64,000 bases of DNA from Phytophthora hibernalis (Eukaryota; Oomycota; Peronosporomycetes; Peronosporales; Peronosporaceae): assembly GCA_012656075.1 (NCBI GenBank), contig JAAKBF010000224.1, forward strand, positions 806,001-870,000. Reading direction: 5' to 3'. Below, in pieces: positions 19,196 to 29,624 of the stretch. Each line of letters opens with the position of its first letter. Positions within the stretch are counted from its first letter, which is position 1. The notes below the pieces were generated by a model. That model made no database searches and was not told the origin of the DNA. It saw nothing but the letters and a program-made list of their open reading frames with translations. The position numbers and the translations under genes were made by a program.

Positions 19196-20279
19196 ATGGC
19201 GGGCAAGCGGCGGCTAAGCGAGGAGGATGGGGATGCGGGCGCGTCAACGGCGTTGACGTCCGCGGGGAACACGCAGCTAGCCAAGCGCTCGCGCGTGATG
19301 GAGATCGTGGCGGTGGATCCGGCGGTGGTGGCTCCCAAGCGCGTGGGCGACCGGACGTCGGGGCTTCTGGCTCCCACCATGCAGCTCTCGGGTCACAGCG
19401 CCGCCGTGTACTCGTTAAAGTTCAGTCCGTCAGGGCAGCACCTGGCGTCGGCCTCATTTGATCGCAGCATTCTGCTGTGGGACGTGTACGGCGAGTGCCG
19501 CAACTACAACGTACTGCGCGGCCACAAGAACGCGGTGCTGGAGGTGCAGTGGACCTACGACAGTGCGCAGGTGGTATCCGCCTCGGCCGACAAGACGGTG
19601 GGTCTATGGGACGCTCAGAGCGGCGACCGTATCAAGAAGCTGACGGGTCACACGTCGGTGGTCAACAGCTGCTGCCCCGTGACGAGCGGCCCCACGCTCA
19701 TTGTGAGCGGCAGTGACGACTGCACCACCAAGCTCTGGGACGTACGGTACAAGCGCGCCGTCAAGTCTTTCGAGAACAACTTCCAGGTCACGGCCGTGTG
19801 TTTCTCCGGAGACAACTCGCACGTGATTTCCGGCGGACTGGACGGAGACATCAAGATGTGGACCTCCGCAAGGACCAAGTGAGCTCCGTGCTGCAGGCCC
19901 ACGTAGACATTGTCACGGGTGTGAGTCTCAGTCCCGATGGCAACTACTTGCTGTCCAATGCCATGGACTCGACGGTGAGGAAGTGGGATGTCCGACCGTT
20001 CGTCAAGGGAGACCGACTCAAGACGACGTTCCTGGGCGCCAGGCACAGCTTCGACCGCACGCTGATCCGCTGTGGCTGGTCGGCCGACATGCAATTCGTA
20101 GCGAGCGGCTCGTCAGACCGCTACGTGTACGTTTGGGACGCCGAAACGGGCAACCTGCGTTACCACCTGCCAGGACACACCGGAGGCGTGAACGAGGCTG
20201 CCTTCCACCCTACAGAACCCATTGTGGGTTCCTGCAGCCAAGACAAGAACATTTACCTAGAGAGCTGGCGGAGATGTAG
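19196..20279 (+). CDS. SNRNP40: U5 snRNP 40 kDa protein (WD40 repeat)
   Basis: About 361 residues (human about 357). After a ~60-residue N-terminus come seven WD repeats, each ending in a WD-type dipeptide: ILLWDVYG, VGLWDAQSG, TKLWDVRYK, then KMW[D]LRK, VRKWDVRP, VYVWDAETG and DKNIYLGEL. The order and the C-terminal motif fit SNRNP40, a U5 snRNP component that binds PRP8 in the spliceosome. Two single-base breaks occur, at GG 19860-19861 and at the g at 20260; one extra G at each gives an unbroken protein ending at the TAG at 20277-20279. No intron. The start codon lies only 7 bp from a MITE terminus, so its promoter is displaced or supplied by the repeat. Confidence 0.9.
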
Positions 20280-20363
20280 GTTGCACAACGCAGGAATTGG
20301 AAAGTGATAAACAAATCATATTCTACTTAGATGATGCACCAAAGGTTAGTTCTATCGTCGGCT

Positions 20364-21884
20364 TTACAGGTCGACTGCCGGGGCAGCGAAGCTTTCCCAG
20401 ATCAGTGGGTATCCATTCTCCTCGAGGCGCTGCTTGAGCTCAAGAGCGTGCTCACTCGACTGCGTCTCAACAACGCACTTCACAGCCACGTGCGAGATGC
20501 TGGCGTGCACCCAGGCACGTTCGTGGTAGATGTCCTTCACGCTCACACCGAAGTCGCGCAGGAAGCAGGTCAGTTGGGCGATACCCCCGGACGGTCGCTC
20601 ACGGTTGCCACGAAGCGAACGAGACGTCCATCAGCAGCCAAACCACGGTCAATTACACGGCCGAGGACAGGAGTATCAATGTTACCACCCGTAAGGGGCA
20701 ACACAACGCGCTTGCCCTTCAGCTCCGGCAGCTTGTTGTCGATGAGAGCGGCCAGTGAAGAAGCACCTCCACCTTCCACCACGACCTTCTCCATTTCGAC
20801 GAGACGCAGCACACTCAGGGCAATCGAACGCTCCGACACGGTCACCACCTTGTCAACGTAGCGTCGAGCGATCTCGAAAGCGTTATCACCGACACAAGGC
20901 ACCGCCAGACCATCGGCAAGAGTAGGCAGCGTCGGCATGTGCACCGGCTTACCAGCCTCCAGAGCCTTCGTGAAACTCGAGCAGTACTCCGGCTCCACAC
21001 CCTGAATAACAAAACGGTCAGAACAAGCTCAACCACGCTAGCAAAATGCTTGTTATGATAACGTACAATCACTTGGACATTCGGAGCCAGGGTCTTGACA
21101 GCAAGGGCAACGCCTGCAATGAGACCACCGCCACCCACAGGCACAATGATGGCATCGACGTTCGGCACCTGGTTCAGGATCTCAATACCCATAGTACCAG
21201 CACCGGCAATGATCTCAGGACGGTCGAATCCGTTAATGTACACCAAGTTCTGAACAGCAAAAACACACACATCAGCTACAACTTCCCAGGCATTGCCACA
21301 GCCACGTCGTCCGTACCTCATCACGAACAAACTCGTCGGCCTTGTCACGCGCCTCCAGAATGTGTTCACCGTGCAGCACAACACGCGCGCCGAGTTCTCT
21401 GCAGCGCGCGATCTTGGTCAGTGGCGCGACCTTGGGCATGACGCACGTCACGGGGATGCCCAGCAACTGGCCGTGGTACGCCAACGCCTGTGCGTGGTTG
21501 CCAGCCGAGGCCGCCACGACTCCGTTCTTCTTCTCCTCCTCCGTCAGCTGCAGCAGCGCGTTGCGGGCGCCGCGCTCCTTGAAGCTGCCCGTCATCTGGC
21601 GGTGGTCCTTCTTCAGGTACAGGTCGTAACCCATGCGCTGCGACAACAGCGGCGAGTACTCGCACAGCGTCTGCTGGATGCCGTCGCGGATGCGGTAGGA
21701 CGCAGTGCTCACGTCCTCGAAGGTGATGGCCTCTGCATTAATTGACACATTAGTTCAACCTGGTGATAGACATTTCGACGAGCAGCCACGTACCATCGGT
21801 AGCGTCGGAGAAGGAGCGAGTCCCCAGTGCCAACGAGCGAGAGCGGAGACTGGTGCGACGGAAGAGCAGCTTCGTCAGTGACAT
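20364..21884 (-). CDS. ILV1: Threonine dehydratase (PLP), mitochondrial
   Basis: Exons (leftwards) 21884-21794, 21732-21317, 21249-21067 and 21001-20364; 442 residues. Converts threonine to 2-oxobutanoate and ammonia, the first step of isoleucine synthesis. The first ~26 residues (MSLTKLLFRRTSLRSRS) are Arg/Ser-rich without acids, a mitochondrial targeting peptide. The PLP-binding lysine is Lys82 in TGSFKERGARNAL, and VGGGGLIAGVAL is the phosphate-binding glycine loop. The C-terminal ~90 residues (VRFVATVSDRPG ... AVKCVVETQSSEHA) form one ACT-like regulatory region; allosteric isoleucine control is possible but unproven. One frame break sits in the C5 run 20584-20588. The neighbouring Sec14-type gene is on the same strand, 220 bp upstream, with no functional link seen. 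Confidence 0.9.
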
Positions 21885-22104
21885 GGCGAATGCAGGAATG
21901 AGCACACTGGCAGGCGTTACTGGTTGGGGGACGCAGCCTTGTCATACGAGGGTCTAATCAGGCTGATCCACGATGGCATCCTATCAACGCTTGTTTTCAC
22001 CCCATCCTTGAACTCGGTTATCATGGCTCACCTTTTGGCTGAATCAATGAAATTTACTTTTGTGTTGCACTCGTTGCATTCCAAGTGCTGAGTCGGTTTT
22101 TGTA

Positions 22105-24658
22105 TTAGTTGATGGTGTTCACACACAGGTACTTCTTCACGTGTGCTGCTAGTGCGTGCTCTTCCTCGGAGTCGCCCAGCGCTACACCCTCACCGCCAAA
22201 GTCCGACGGGATGTTTTCAGAGTCGATTAGCGTCTCCAGCTCTTTCAAAATGGCGCTGCCCTTCAGCATGTGGACCTACGATACCAAACATACACATTGA
22301 ATCAATACTTGCTCTGGGAGTACAAACAAACGAGGACGCGCACCTTTTCACGAGTGACAGGGTCGATCAGCGGCTTCACCATGCGCCAGATCATATTGAA
22401 CCAGCCCGGGATATTGATGATGAAAATGTGCGCACTGCGCTCGGGGTAGTGCGCACCGGTAAATGCGGAAGCGCGCTTGATGAAGTCCAGCACTTCTCCA
22501 CCCAGGTCGTACATGCCGATACCTGTCACATCCAGTACCGTGATCGAACGGCCAGAGTCGCTGGGCTCCACCACTCTCCATAGGTACTCCGTCATGTACA
22601 TGTAGTGACGCAACAGGTCATCGATTGCGAGTCCCTCGCGCTTGAGTGCCGGAAGATCAATCTTGCCTGGTCGTTCGTAGTATACAGGCAAACCGTCGCG
22701 CGTTCTGCCATGGAAGAACTGCGGGTAATATTGCTTGATGATCTCAAAACTAGGGTGGGGCGTCACCAAAATGTTGTCAATGCCGTTGTCCTTTCGCCAC
22801 TCGAGCGTGTTCAGGTAGCGTGCACGACCCTTCTCCTCGTCGCCCTTTTCACCAGCAATGAATCGTGGTGAGAAAGCAATTGGTCCTCCACTAATTGCTT
22901 GTGCTTCAGTAGGTGTGGCCTCTGAAATATCGTCAGTGTTTGCGTCAGACGCAGGAGACATAGTCTCCGTCAATGCCTGTTCCTGATCCTGATCTGCCTC
23001 GGTCACTTCGATTTTGTCAACCACGAGGTGGAAATGAAGGTCATTGCCCACTGCTGCCACTGCTTTCTTCGATCCTCCGATCGGTGACAGGACGGGGCTC
23101 AAACGCTTTTGTCCTTGTGATCCAGAGAGGCTATGAAACGAATACGGACAACACGAACGATGTTTGTCAGCTCTGGCGGTACTAAAGTATCAGCAAGAGC
23201 TGAATGCTTACCATATGACGAACTGCGTAATCTGTGAGATGGAAAGGATTAAACCCAGTACAATAGTAATCTTCATCAGTCCTTCAAACGGTGTAGCGCA
23301 GTAGAGCGATACCATGCAGCTTATCAAAAACAGACCGCCCAGCGTTCCTGGAAATGCTACCGTAAAAGTAGAAGGTAACGATGATATAGCTGGCTGAGGT
23401 CCTGAGTTTCGTCGTGTGACAGGTACAGGAGGAGCGCGTACGCATCGAAAGGAAACTGCATTCAAGGAGAAAAACTTGTTAGCGACGATAGATATCGCTC
23501 TTGCGCCAAGAGCATTGTACGCACCGAAAACCTTCGTCATCGACACGATGTGTGGTCGCAGAGGCTGGCAACGAGCTGGTGTCGTCAGCTCAATCTGCTT
23601 GGAATTTGTCAGTAAGCTTTTGAGATCATTACCCAGCAGCCGCTGCGGTATATGAAGCTCTTCGCCGTTGCTCAGCACAATAACGCACGTGTCCTTTGTT
23701 CGAAAGCTCCCACCAAAAGCTCCGTGTTGAGCTCCACATTGCGCTTGATTAACCTTTCTGTCGTGTTCGGCCCGCTAAGGGGTCCAGACACCATGCTAAC
23801 AACAAGCACCGTAGGCGTCGGACGCTATGATCATTCATACTGTCAGCTGTCGATATCCGCCACATTCTCTGGTTTTTCAAAAGCATACCGTCACTGTCGG
23901 CATGGGAGCTACTTCCGTCGGTGATTCAGTCGCTGCTGCCTCAATTTCTTCAAAGTTGCTGCAACCAACACCCTCATTAGTCCGCAAGAAAATAACATCA
24001 TCACAAAACTCCATCAACCTACCCGGACGCAGCTGAAATGAATGCCTGCATGGTCTCCACCGTCCACCGCGGCACAAAGTCAACACTTTTGGCCGTATGC
24101 ACGGCGTTATTAACGATGCTGACCCAGCTGCTCGCATACTCGAACGAGTCGGCGCGCAGAAACATCAGCAGCGTCTTCCGTTTCTACAACAAAAGCAACA
24201 ACAAACTCTCAGCACTTTCCCAACATTATCACCCAGTTCAACTACCGTACCGACAGCACAGCCACAAAGTAGGACGCATGTCCAGGCTCCACGGCGCCCG
24301 CAGGGGCGTCCTCGGGCATCACGACCTTGGCGTAGCTGATGTCGGACAGCAGCACCTGGCCGCGCTCCTTGCCGAAGAGCTCGGCCTCCTCCACCTTACG
24401 GTAGTAGTGCAGACTGCGTGTGGACAGGATGAAGAGGCGCTTGGCCCAGCCACCGCGTACGGCTCCGTCACGGCGCTTGTCCAGTTGCCCCGAGGCCAGG
24501 ATGCCCAGATGTGTACCTGGGAAGAGCCCGGGCAGCGACACGGTGCGGAAGCCCTGCAGCGACTGCGTGGAGAAAGCTCCCGTGGAGGAGCTCATACGGC
24601 TCAGGCGCGGAGACACGTTGCCGCTAGAGGACGTGGTGGACGTCGGCGCGGAGGCCAT
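22105..24658 (-). CDS. PH domain - two transmembrane segments - CRAL-TRIO (Sec14) protein
   Basis: Exons (leftwards) 24658-24251, 24183-24023, 23958-23889, 23824-23525, 23455-23212, 23130-22344 and 22275-22105; about 713 residues. A PH domain at about residues 50-185 runs from GQLDKRRDGAVRGGWAKRLF to the closing tryptophan in SFEYASSWVSIV. Two hydrophobic helices lie at about 345-366 and 371-392. A CRAL-TRIO lipid-binding domain at about 500-680 shows GLPVYYERPGKID, SITVLDVTGIGMYDLG and FIINIPGWFNMIWRMVKPLI. Sec14 domains carry phosphoinositides, phosphatidylcholine or other lipids between membranes. The order suggests a membrane-tethered lipid transfer protein that reads phosphoinositides. 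One frame break occurs at the AAA 23703-23705. Splice phases agree at all six junctions once that base is added. Confidence 0.85.
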
Positions 24659-25253
24659 GGCAGGATCCCCGTGTCTCCACGTGACAAATGCAATTGAACG
24701 AAACGGCTCCGAAACGTTTCGGTCACGCGATTGGGTGAAAATGGGAGGTTGGAGTTGAAGTGGGACACATGAAGAACCTATCGTAGGTGATAAAGTTTAT
24801 CATAAACTGCGAAAAATCAGATGTGACAGATGCTTGAGTCCAACGAAGGGATCCTCTCTCCCCAACAATATCCAGCGTCCAAGTGCAGGCATTCTCTGCC
24901 GCTGCACATGCGTTTTAACTGCGTTGTGCAGCTCGCCTTAAGCGGGGAGCATGTATTGTACACTGAGTGAGTGAAAGTGACTCGAAAACTCAGCCGATAT
25001 TCTAGTTGTACAGTTAGCACCTCTATTTCAGCAGTGTTCATAATATTGGAAATCGCATATAATACGTTCTCGGAGTCAAATTTAACCTACTATTTCATTT
25101 GTTTCGTTAAATTGTACCCGAATATATATTTCTGCGTCTGCTGAAACCCACTGTACAGTGGTACAGTGAACCGGTCCGCCCTCTCGCTTTTACCGGTCTG
25201 TGATTGGCTGATTTTTTCCACGAATGGACGCTGAAGAACAATTCGTTCCTCTT
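24659..25253. other. Divergent promoter region
   Basis: About 600 bp between the PH-Sec14 gene and the PB1 gene. On the minus strand, ccattttcacccaatc (about 24728-24743) resembles the oomycete initiator. No coding sequence seen. Confidence 0.5.
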
Positions 25254-25266
25254 TCATTTCCCAACT
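25254..25266 (+). promoter_or_regulatory. Oomycete-type initiator element
   Basis: tcatttcccaact fits the oomycete transcription-start consensus TCATTYYNCAWTT closely and lies 55 bp before the ATG at 25321. It argues against a longer in-frame reading that would begin at 25204. Confidence 0.55.
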
Positions 25267-25320
25267 GTCGTTGCAGAGAACACATTCACTCTTCAACCCC
25301 ATACAAAACCAAGTCAAGCC

Positions 25321-26286
25321 ATGGACGCCTCGCAAACCGCGCTCAAGATCAGCCACAAGGGCGAGCTGCACCGCCTGCGCGTGGACCTGAACTCGTTCTC
25401 GCTGGAGGCGCTTTCCGCGCTGTTCGCCGAGACGTTCGCCCTCTCGCCCGGCAGCTTCGTGGTTCAGTACACGGACGCCGAGGGCGACTGCCTGAACGTG
25501 ACGTCGCAGGCCGAGTTCCAGGAAGCCTGTCGCGTATTCCTGGCGGGCGTGGACGGCGCCAAGTCGTTGCGCTTCGAGGCCGTGAGCCGCGCGCACGTGG
25601 CGTTCCAGGAGAACGTGGCGGACCCGATCCTCAAGGCCATCGAGAAGCTCGTGGAGACGCTCAACGTGGCCATGGAGAAGGTCAAGCACGAGCAGTGGGC
25701 GGAGAAGGCGCAGCAGACGGCGCAGACGGGCCTGAACACGACCAACGAGGCGCTCAAGACGGTGGCCAACGACGCGCGCGAGTCGCTCAGCGCCGCCCAC
25801 CAGCGTATTCAGGAGATCCCGTTCGACCAGCTCATGAAGGAGACCACGGAGGGCATCAAATGCGCGGCTGAAGGTATCAGCGAGTTTGCCAAGGAGGTCG
25901 TGCACGAAATCAAGCACATGAAGACGCCCGCGGCTCAGACGGAGGTCGCCCCCGCCCCGGAGGTGCAGCAGCAGCAGGAGGCGGTCGTGGAGGCCTTCGA
26001 GGAGCCTGCCGAGGTGCCCGTTGTTGCTTCTAGCGACAGCGAGTGGGAGCAGGTGACGGAGCAGGCGCCTGTCACTGTGGAGGCCCCCGTTGAGGTGGAG
26101 GAGGCCCCCGTTGTAGTGGAGCCTGCCGCCCCCGTGGTGACGGAGGAGGAGCTCAAGTGGTCGGCCGAGCTGTCGATGGTGCGTGACATCTTCCCTGGCG
26201 TCGAGACGGCGGTCGTCATTGACCGTCTGGAGCAGTGCAACGGCAACGTGCAGGTGGTGCTCAACGCTCTGATGGAGGAGATGTAA
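25321..26286 (+). CDS. PB1 domain protein with LIR-like motif and C-terminal UBA/CUE domain
   Basis: 321 residues, no intron, intact frame. Residues 8-87 form a PB1 domain including the acidic OPCA loop YTDAEGDCL (50-58). Residues 95-200 are helical and amphipathic. The Pro/Val/Glu-rich linker contains SDSEWEQV (238-245), a W-x-x-V core with acidic residues before it, the form of an ATG8-binding LIR. Residues 277-321 (MVRDIFPGVET ... NGNVQVVLNALM) are a CUE/UBA-type ubiquitin-binding domain with the CUE-like FPG. PB1-LIR-UBA is the core plan of the selective-autophagy receptors p62 and NBR1; the ZZ finger and the NBR1 four-tryptophan domain are absent. Autophagy-receptor function is inference from architecture. 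The start was chosen at the ATG behind the initiator element. Confidence 0.75.
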   Translation: MDASQTALKISHKGELHRLRVDLNSFSLEALSALFAETFALSPGSFVVQYTDAEGDCLNVTSQAEFQEACRVFLAGVDGAKSLRFEAVSRAHVAFQENVADPILKAIEKLVETLNVAMEKVKHEQWAEKAQQTAQTGLNTTNEALKTVANDARESLSAAHQRIQEIPFDQLMKETTEGIKCAAEGISEFAKEVVHEIKHMKTPAAQTEVAPAPEVQQQQEAVVEAFEEPAEVPVVASSDSEWEQVTEQAPVTVEAPVEVEEAPVVVEPAAPVVTEEELKWSAELSMVRDIFPGVETAVVIDRLEQCNGNVQVVLNALMEEM

Positions 26287-26590
26287 GCAACCAAGATGGC
26301 CGTGACTCTTTCGACGTAGAAAGAGGAGATCGAACTTGACCGTGATTCAGTGCAAGCGATGCAGAATCTGGATTATCCGAAGAAAGAGAATTCTGCTCGA
26401 CGATGAACTTTCAAATCGCCAATATATTTACATTTTCCAGAAGCTTTGCTTGAAGTTTGATTTGTTGGTTTTGCTGACTACGTATGTCGTCGTTTCCAGT
26501 CTGGTCCTAAATGAATGCGTCCATCGTTGTCTTTACCTGTCATTCGAACAGTAAAGTACAAACCCGCCAGCTCGTTACGGCACAAACGTT
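26287..26590. other. Intergenic region
   Basis: 3' flank of the PB1 gene; AT-rich, no gene or repeat recognised. Confidence 0.4.
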
Positions 26591-28034
26591 ATGAAGGACT
26601 TCGCGGGTGTGTTTGTGGGCATGCGTGGAGGTGTGATCACGTCGTGATTCACGACGCAAGTCAAGGAGAGCCCTTACGACGAGCTTTCATCGACGAAATT
26701 AACAAAGACGGCACGGATTCAGCTCCCAGCAGACCTGGCCCAGCCACCTCAAAACCTCGATTTTGAATCAGCTTGACAATTATCACATTGTACGGAAGGA
26801 CGATGCATTCACCGCGGCAGATAAAAGGATTCGGTCTGGCGCAGATAGAGAAACAGAAGCACTATTCTGTGAAGAAAAACTGGGTCAAACGAATGCAGGT
26901 GAAATAATTTACCCAAATCACCCTAGAATCAAATTCTACTCAAGGAGAATACCAATACATGTACAGATGCAGCGAATCCCACGGTGCTAAAGAACGTCGG
27001 CGTTGATGATAATGCCAATGACTTTCCTGCTGAGAAGACTCCATTACCAGAAGCAAAGGAAAAGGAAGGCAATACTTGTTCGGGCAAATTTAGCGCTGAT
27101 GTTGGAAGTAAGCAAAAGGAGAATGGGCTTGCGGTGTGTTGCAAGTCCGTTGAACACGGATATGTTCGCGAGGTAACGCAAAATGTGGCCTGAAAAGTAA
27201 CCCAAGCAGCAGAATGAAGACCATCAAGGGAAGTACACGGTTGGCAATCTTGCATCGTTTGCAAGCAAAATGGCGCGGTTAACCGCGGCTGAGTCGGATC
27301 AAAGCAACGATGAGCTTGTTGTCATGATGCAGAAGTTGCTCACAGAGACACAAATGTATCGGTGGAGCGGTCGGGCTGGTTGCCCTCATGGCAAAATTGC
27401 GCAGAAGATCAAACTCCAAAGTCTCTCACACAGCAGTGGCACTACGAAACCACATTTTCAGGAACCTGATCAACGACACCGAGATAACCCCAAGAATCCC
27501 AGTGCAATTAGGAGTATCCATGTATTATCCGGATAAGACATTCAAGTTCTTCACAAAGTGGACGTTTGAGGACATTATTGCTATGCTGAGGCTGGTGTCG
27601 GCGGCTCGGAGTCGCGTGCCGCGAGTGGGGAGATCCGCGTCGCCAGTGCCTTGGGCCCTCGAGTCTATGGCTTGATAAGCTCCAGCCCTTGCTTAAAGTA
27701 TCAGTTCTATAAGTTGCAGACTTCCCGAGTACAAGACGGTGTTTCCTGGGCTGTGCGCAACCCCGTGGTGTGGCAGCAGGCGTTGAAGTCTGCATTCCAT
27801 TCGCTCCTCCAGATTAAGAAGCACATACTGGTTCCAGTCAAGTTTCGAGTCCCGGACCAAGCGATCGAGTTTGGACTTCAAACCAGTGGGAGCAGCGCGT
27901 TGAACCTTTGCTGGCAATGTTCGAGCAGTTGCATGTTACCGCAACGTGACGCTCGACGTCGTGATCCCCCTTGGGAAAAAGACTGGGGTATACATATCTC
28001 GCTGGCCAAGTTGCGACGGAAAGAAGCTGCTTAA
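26591..28034 (+). pseudogene. CRN (crinkler)-like effector remnant, copy 1
   Basis: Colinear with copy 2 (28475-29260) but more decayed. It opens with a stretch parallel to the copy 2 start and is stopped early. A spacer follows, then LASFASKMARL, matching LASFAKKMARL of copy 2, and VSHTAVALRNH, matching its next block. Beyond that it extends ~600 bases further than copy 2, with MYYPDKTFKFFTKW and less readable sequence. Several stops and frame changes separate the blocks, and no continuous protein exists. CRN proteins are modular oomycete effectors delivered into plant cells; assignment rests on the better N-terminal match of copy 2. The decay is more than a homopolymer artefact would explain. 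Confidence 0.5.
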
Positions 28035-28474
28035 GAGACTCGGTCGTCTTAATTTTTTAAGAATGTCTACAGTGTACATCGAGGCGACCCACTTTTCGGT
28101 GTGTACTAAATAATAACAAAGCGAAGGGCGGTCAGTTTAGAGGGATTAATTGTCTACAAAAACAAACATTCATCTTGTTACAGTACTGTACCGGTAACTT
28201 CATAAGTTTTGCCGTTTTGGACTGGTTTTGTCAAATTGTTTCTTGCCCAATCATTATGATTTAATAGTACCATCAATGATACCGGTATAATACCGTATGA
28301 TACTTCGCGGTTCTACTCAAAACTGCATGCAATGGCCAGTGCCCCAAATCTGACTGCCGAATTCACACTAAGTCCGATTCGTACTTACTGTGACACATGT
28401 GCGACTTCGCAAATGACTTGTAATTTGTATTTGGCGGTTAAAGCGAATCTGCAAATTTGGAATAGCGCTGCAAC
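28035..28474. other. Spacer between the two CRN-like copies
   Basis: AT-rich, containing ACCGGT-centred palindromes (about 28190 and 28280). No gene recognised. Confidence 0.45.
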
Positions 28475-29260
28475 ATGTTCTTCGCAGGCGTTCTCGTGGG
28501 CCAACCCGGGGTGATCACGGTGGAAGTCAAGGACAGCGCGCGTGTCGGCACCTTGAGAAGATCATTAATCGAGAAGGTAAACAGAGATGTCCTGCACAAG
28601 CGGATCCAGAGCCCAGCAGACATGGTGAAGTTGTATCCGACCAAAATCAATGGTTCGTGGCTCAAGACCAGCGATTCTCGCGTGAAGCAGTTGTGCTCCG
28701 GAGATATTCCCGACGACATCCAGACCATTCTGTCAGGCGATCCCATCGATCCAACCTCTTTGGCTCATCGTATCTGCAACGGATTGGCGCCTGAGGGGCT
28801 ATTCGAATACTAATAGTCGGCTCTGGCGGTGAGGAGAGGCTTCGTCCTGTCGGGGTGGCGACTGTATCAGTAGCGCAAGAACGATTCCAAGACACAAGTG
28901 GTGCGACGCACGACACAGTGGAGGAAGATGACAGCAGTTCAAACACAGGTCGTGGAGGTTAATACTTCTTCCAGTGGCGTGAGCGCTGAAATTGACAGCC
29001 AATCTGCGAAGAAGGACAGAGGAGACTACAAGGTGGGCGACCTTGCATCGTTCGCAAAGAAAATGGCGCGGCTCCATGCGGATCGAACGTCTGAAAATGA
29101 ACTCGCGTTAGTCGACATGATGGTGGAGTTGTTCAACGAGTCGCTCGTGTACAGCTCGGCCGTGGAGCGGTCAGGGCTTGCTGCTGTGGTTGCGCTGCTG
29201 CGCGGAAGCTCAAACCCCAGGTCTCACACACCGCATCATCTCTTCAAAAGCACATGATCA
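28475..29260 (+). pseudogene. CRN (crinkler)-like effector gene, copy 2, interrupted
   Basis: The frame 28475-28813 encodes 112 residues patterned like the ubiquitin-like CRN header: a hydrophobic start (FFAGVLVG), an ITVEVKDSARVGTLRRSLI strand-helix unit, DMVKLYPTKINGSWLK at the LFLAK-like position, and DPTSL near the end. A stop follows. Downstream 28898-29257 carries VGDLASFAKKMARL and the helical C-terminal block shared with copy 1. At least two interruptions separate header and C-terminal part, and the final block is itself cut. CRN proteins act in plant host nuclei and some cause cell death. Whether this copy is truly dead or broken by assembly error is open; the relation to CRN is by pattern, not close identity. 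Confidence 0.55.
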
Positions 29261-29624
29261 TGATCCTAAGCAATGACGCGGGGTAACTCCTGTGAACAAG
29301 AGGCGGAAAACGTCAGAGTACTGATAGTGGTATCTACGAAGACAGAGGATGCAGGGCACAACGAACGAAGACACACGCTTGGATATTATCAATACACTGT
29401 GCTACGTCAAACCCACAAACCTGGTAGCAACAACCACAAACTTCTGCAGCCTTAGCACTGTTGCTTTTTTTATTCTTGACCTCAGCGCGAGTTGCACACA
29501 CCGGAGGACGACTGTCACCACCGCGCTGGTAGTCACTCACCTATGGCTGCCATTACTTATTTCTTCAATCTTCACGCGTCTGCCAGCCCCAGGTCTTAAT
29601 GCACCCGGATTGGCGCGCTTCCGA
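29261..29624. other. Convergent intergenic region
   Basis: Between the CRN-like remnant and the 3' end of PI3-kinase 1. Nothing recognised. Confidence 0.45.

Noticed and set aside
24038..24697. Plus-strand 219-codon open frame opposite the PH domain
   Set aside because: The minus strand has a complete PH domain with phased introns.
25204..25320. Earlier in-frame ATG for the PB1 protein
   Set aside because: An initiator element lies between it and the chosen ATG, and the PB1 domain starts a few residues after the latter.
25090..25917. Long minus-strand open frame opposite the PB1 gene
   Set aside because: The PB1 and CUE/UBA domains are unmistakable on the plus strand; the other is a shadow.
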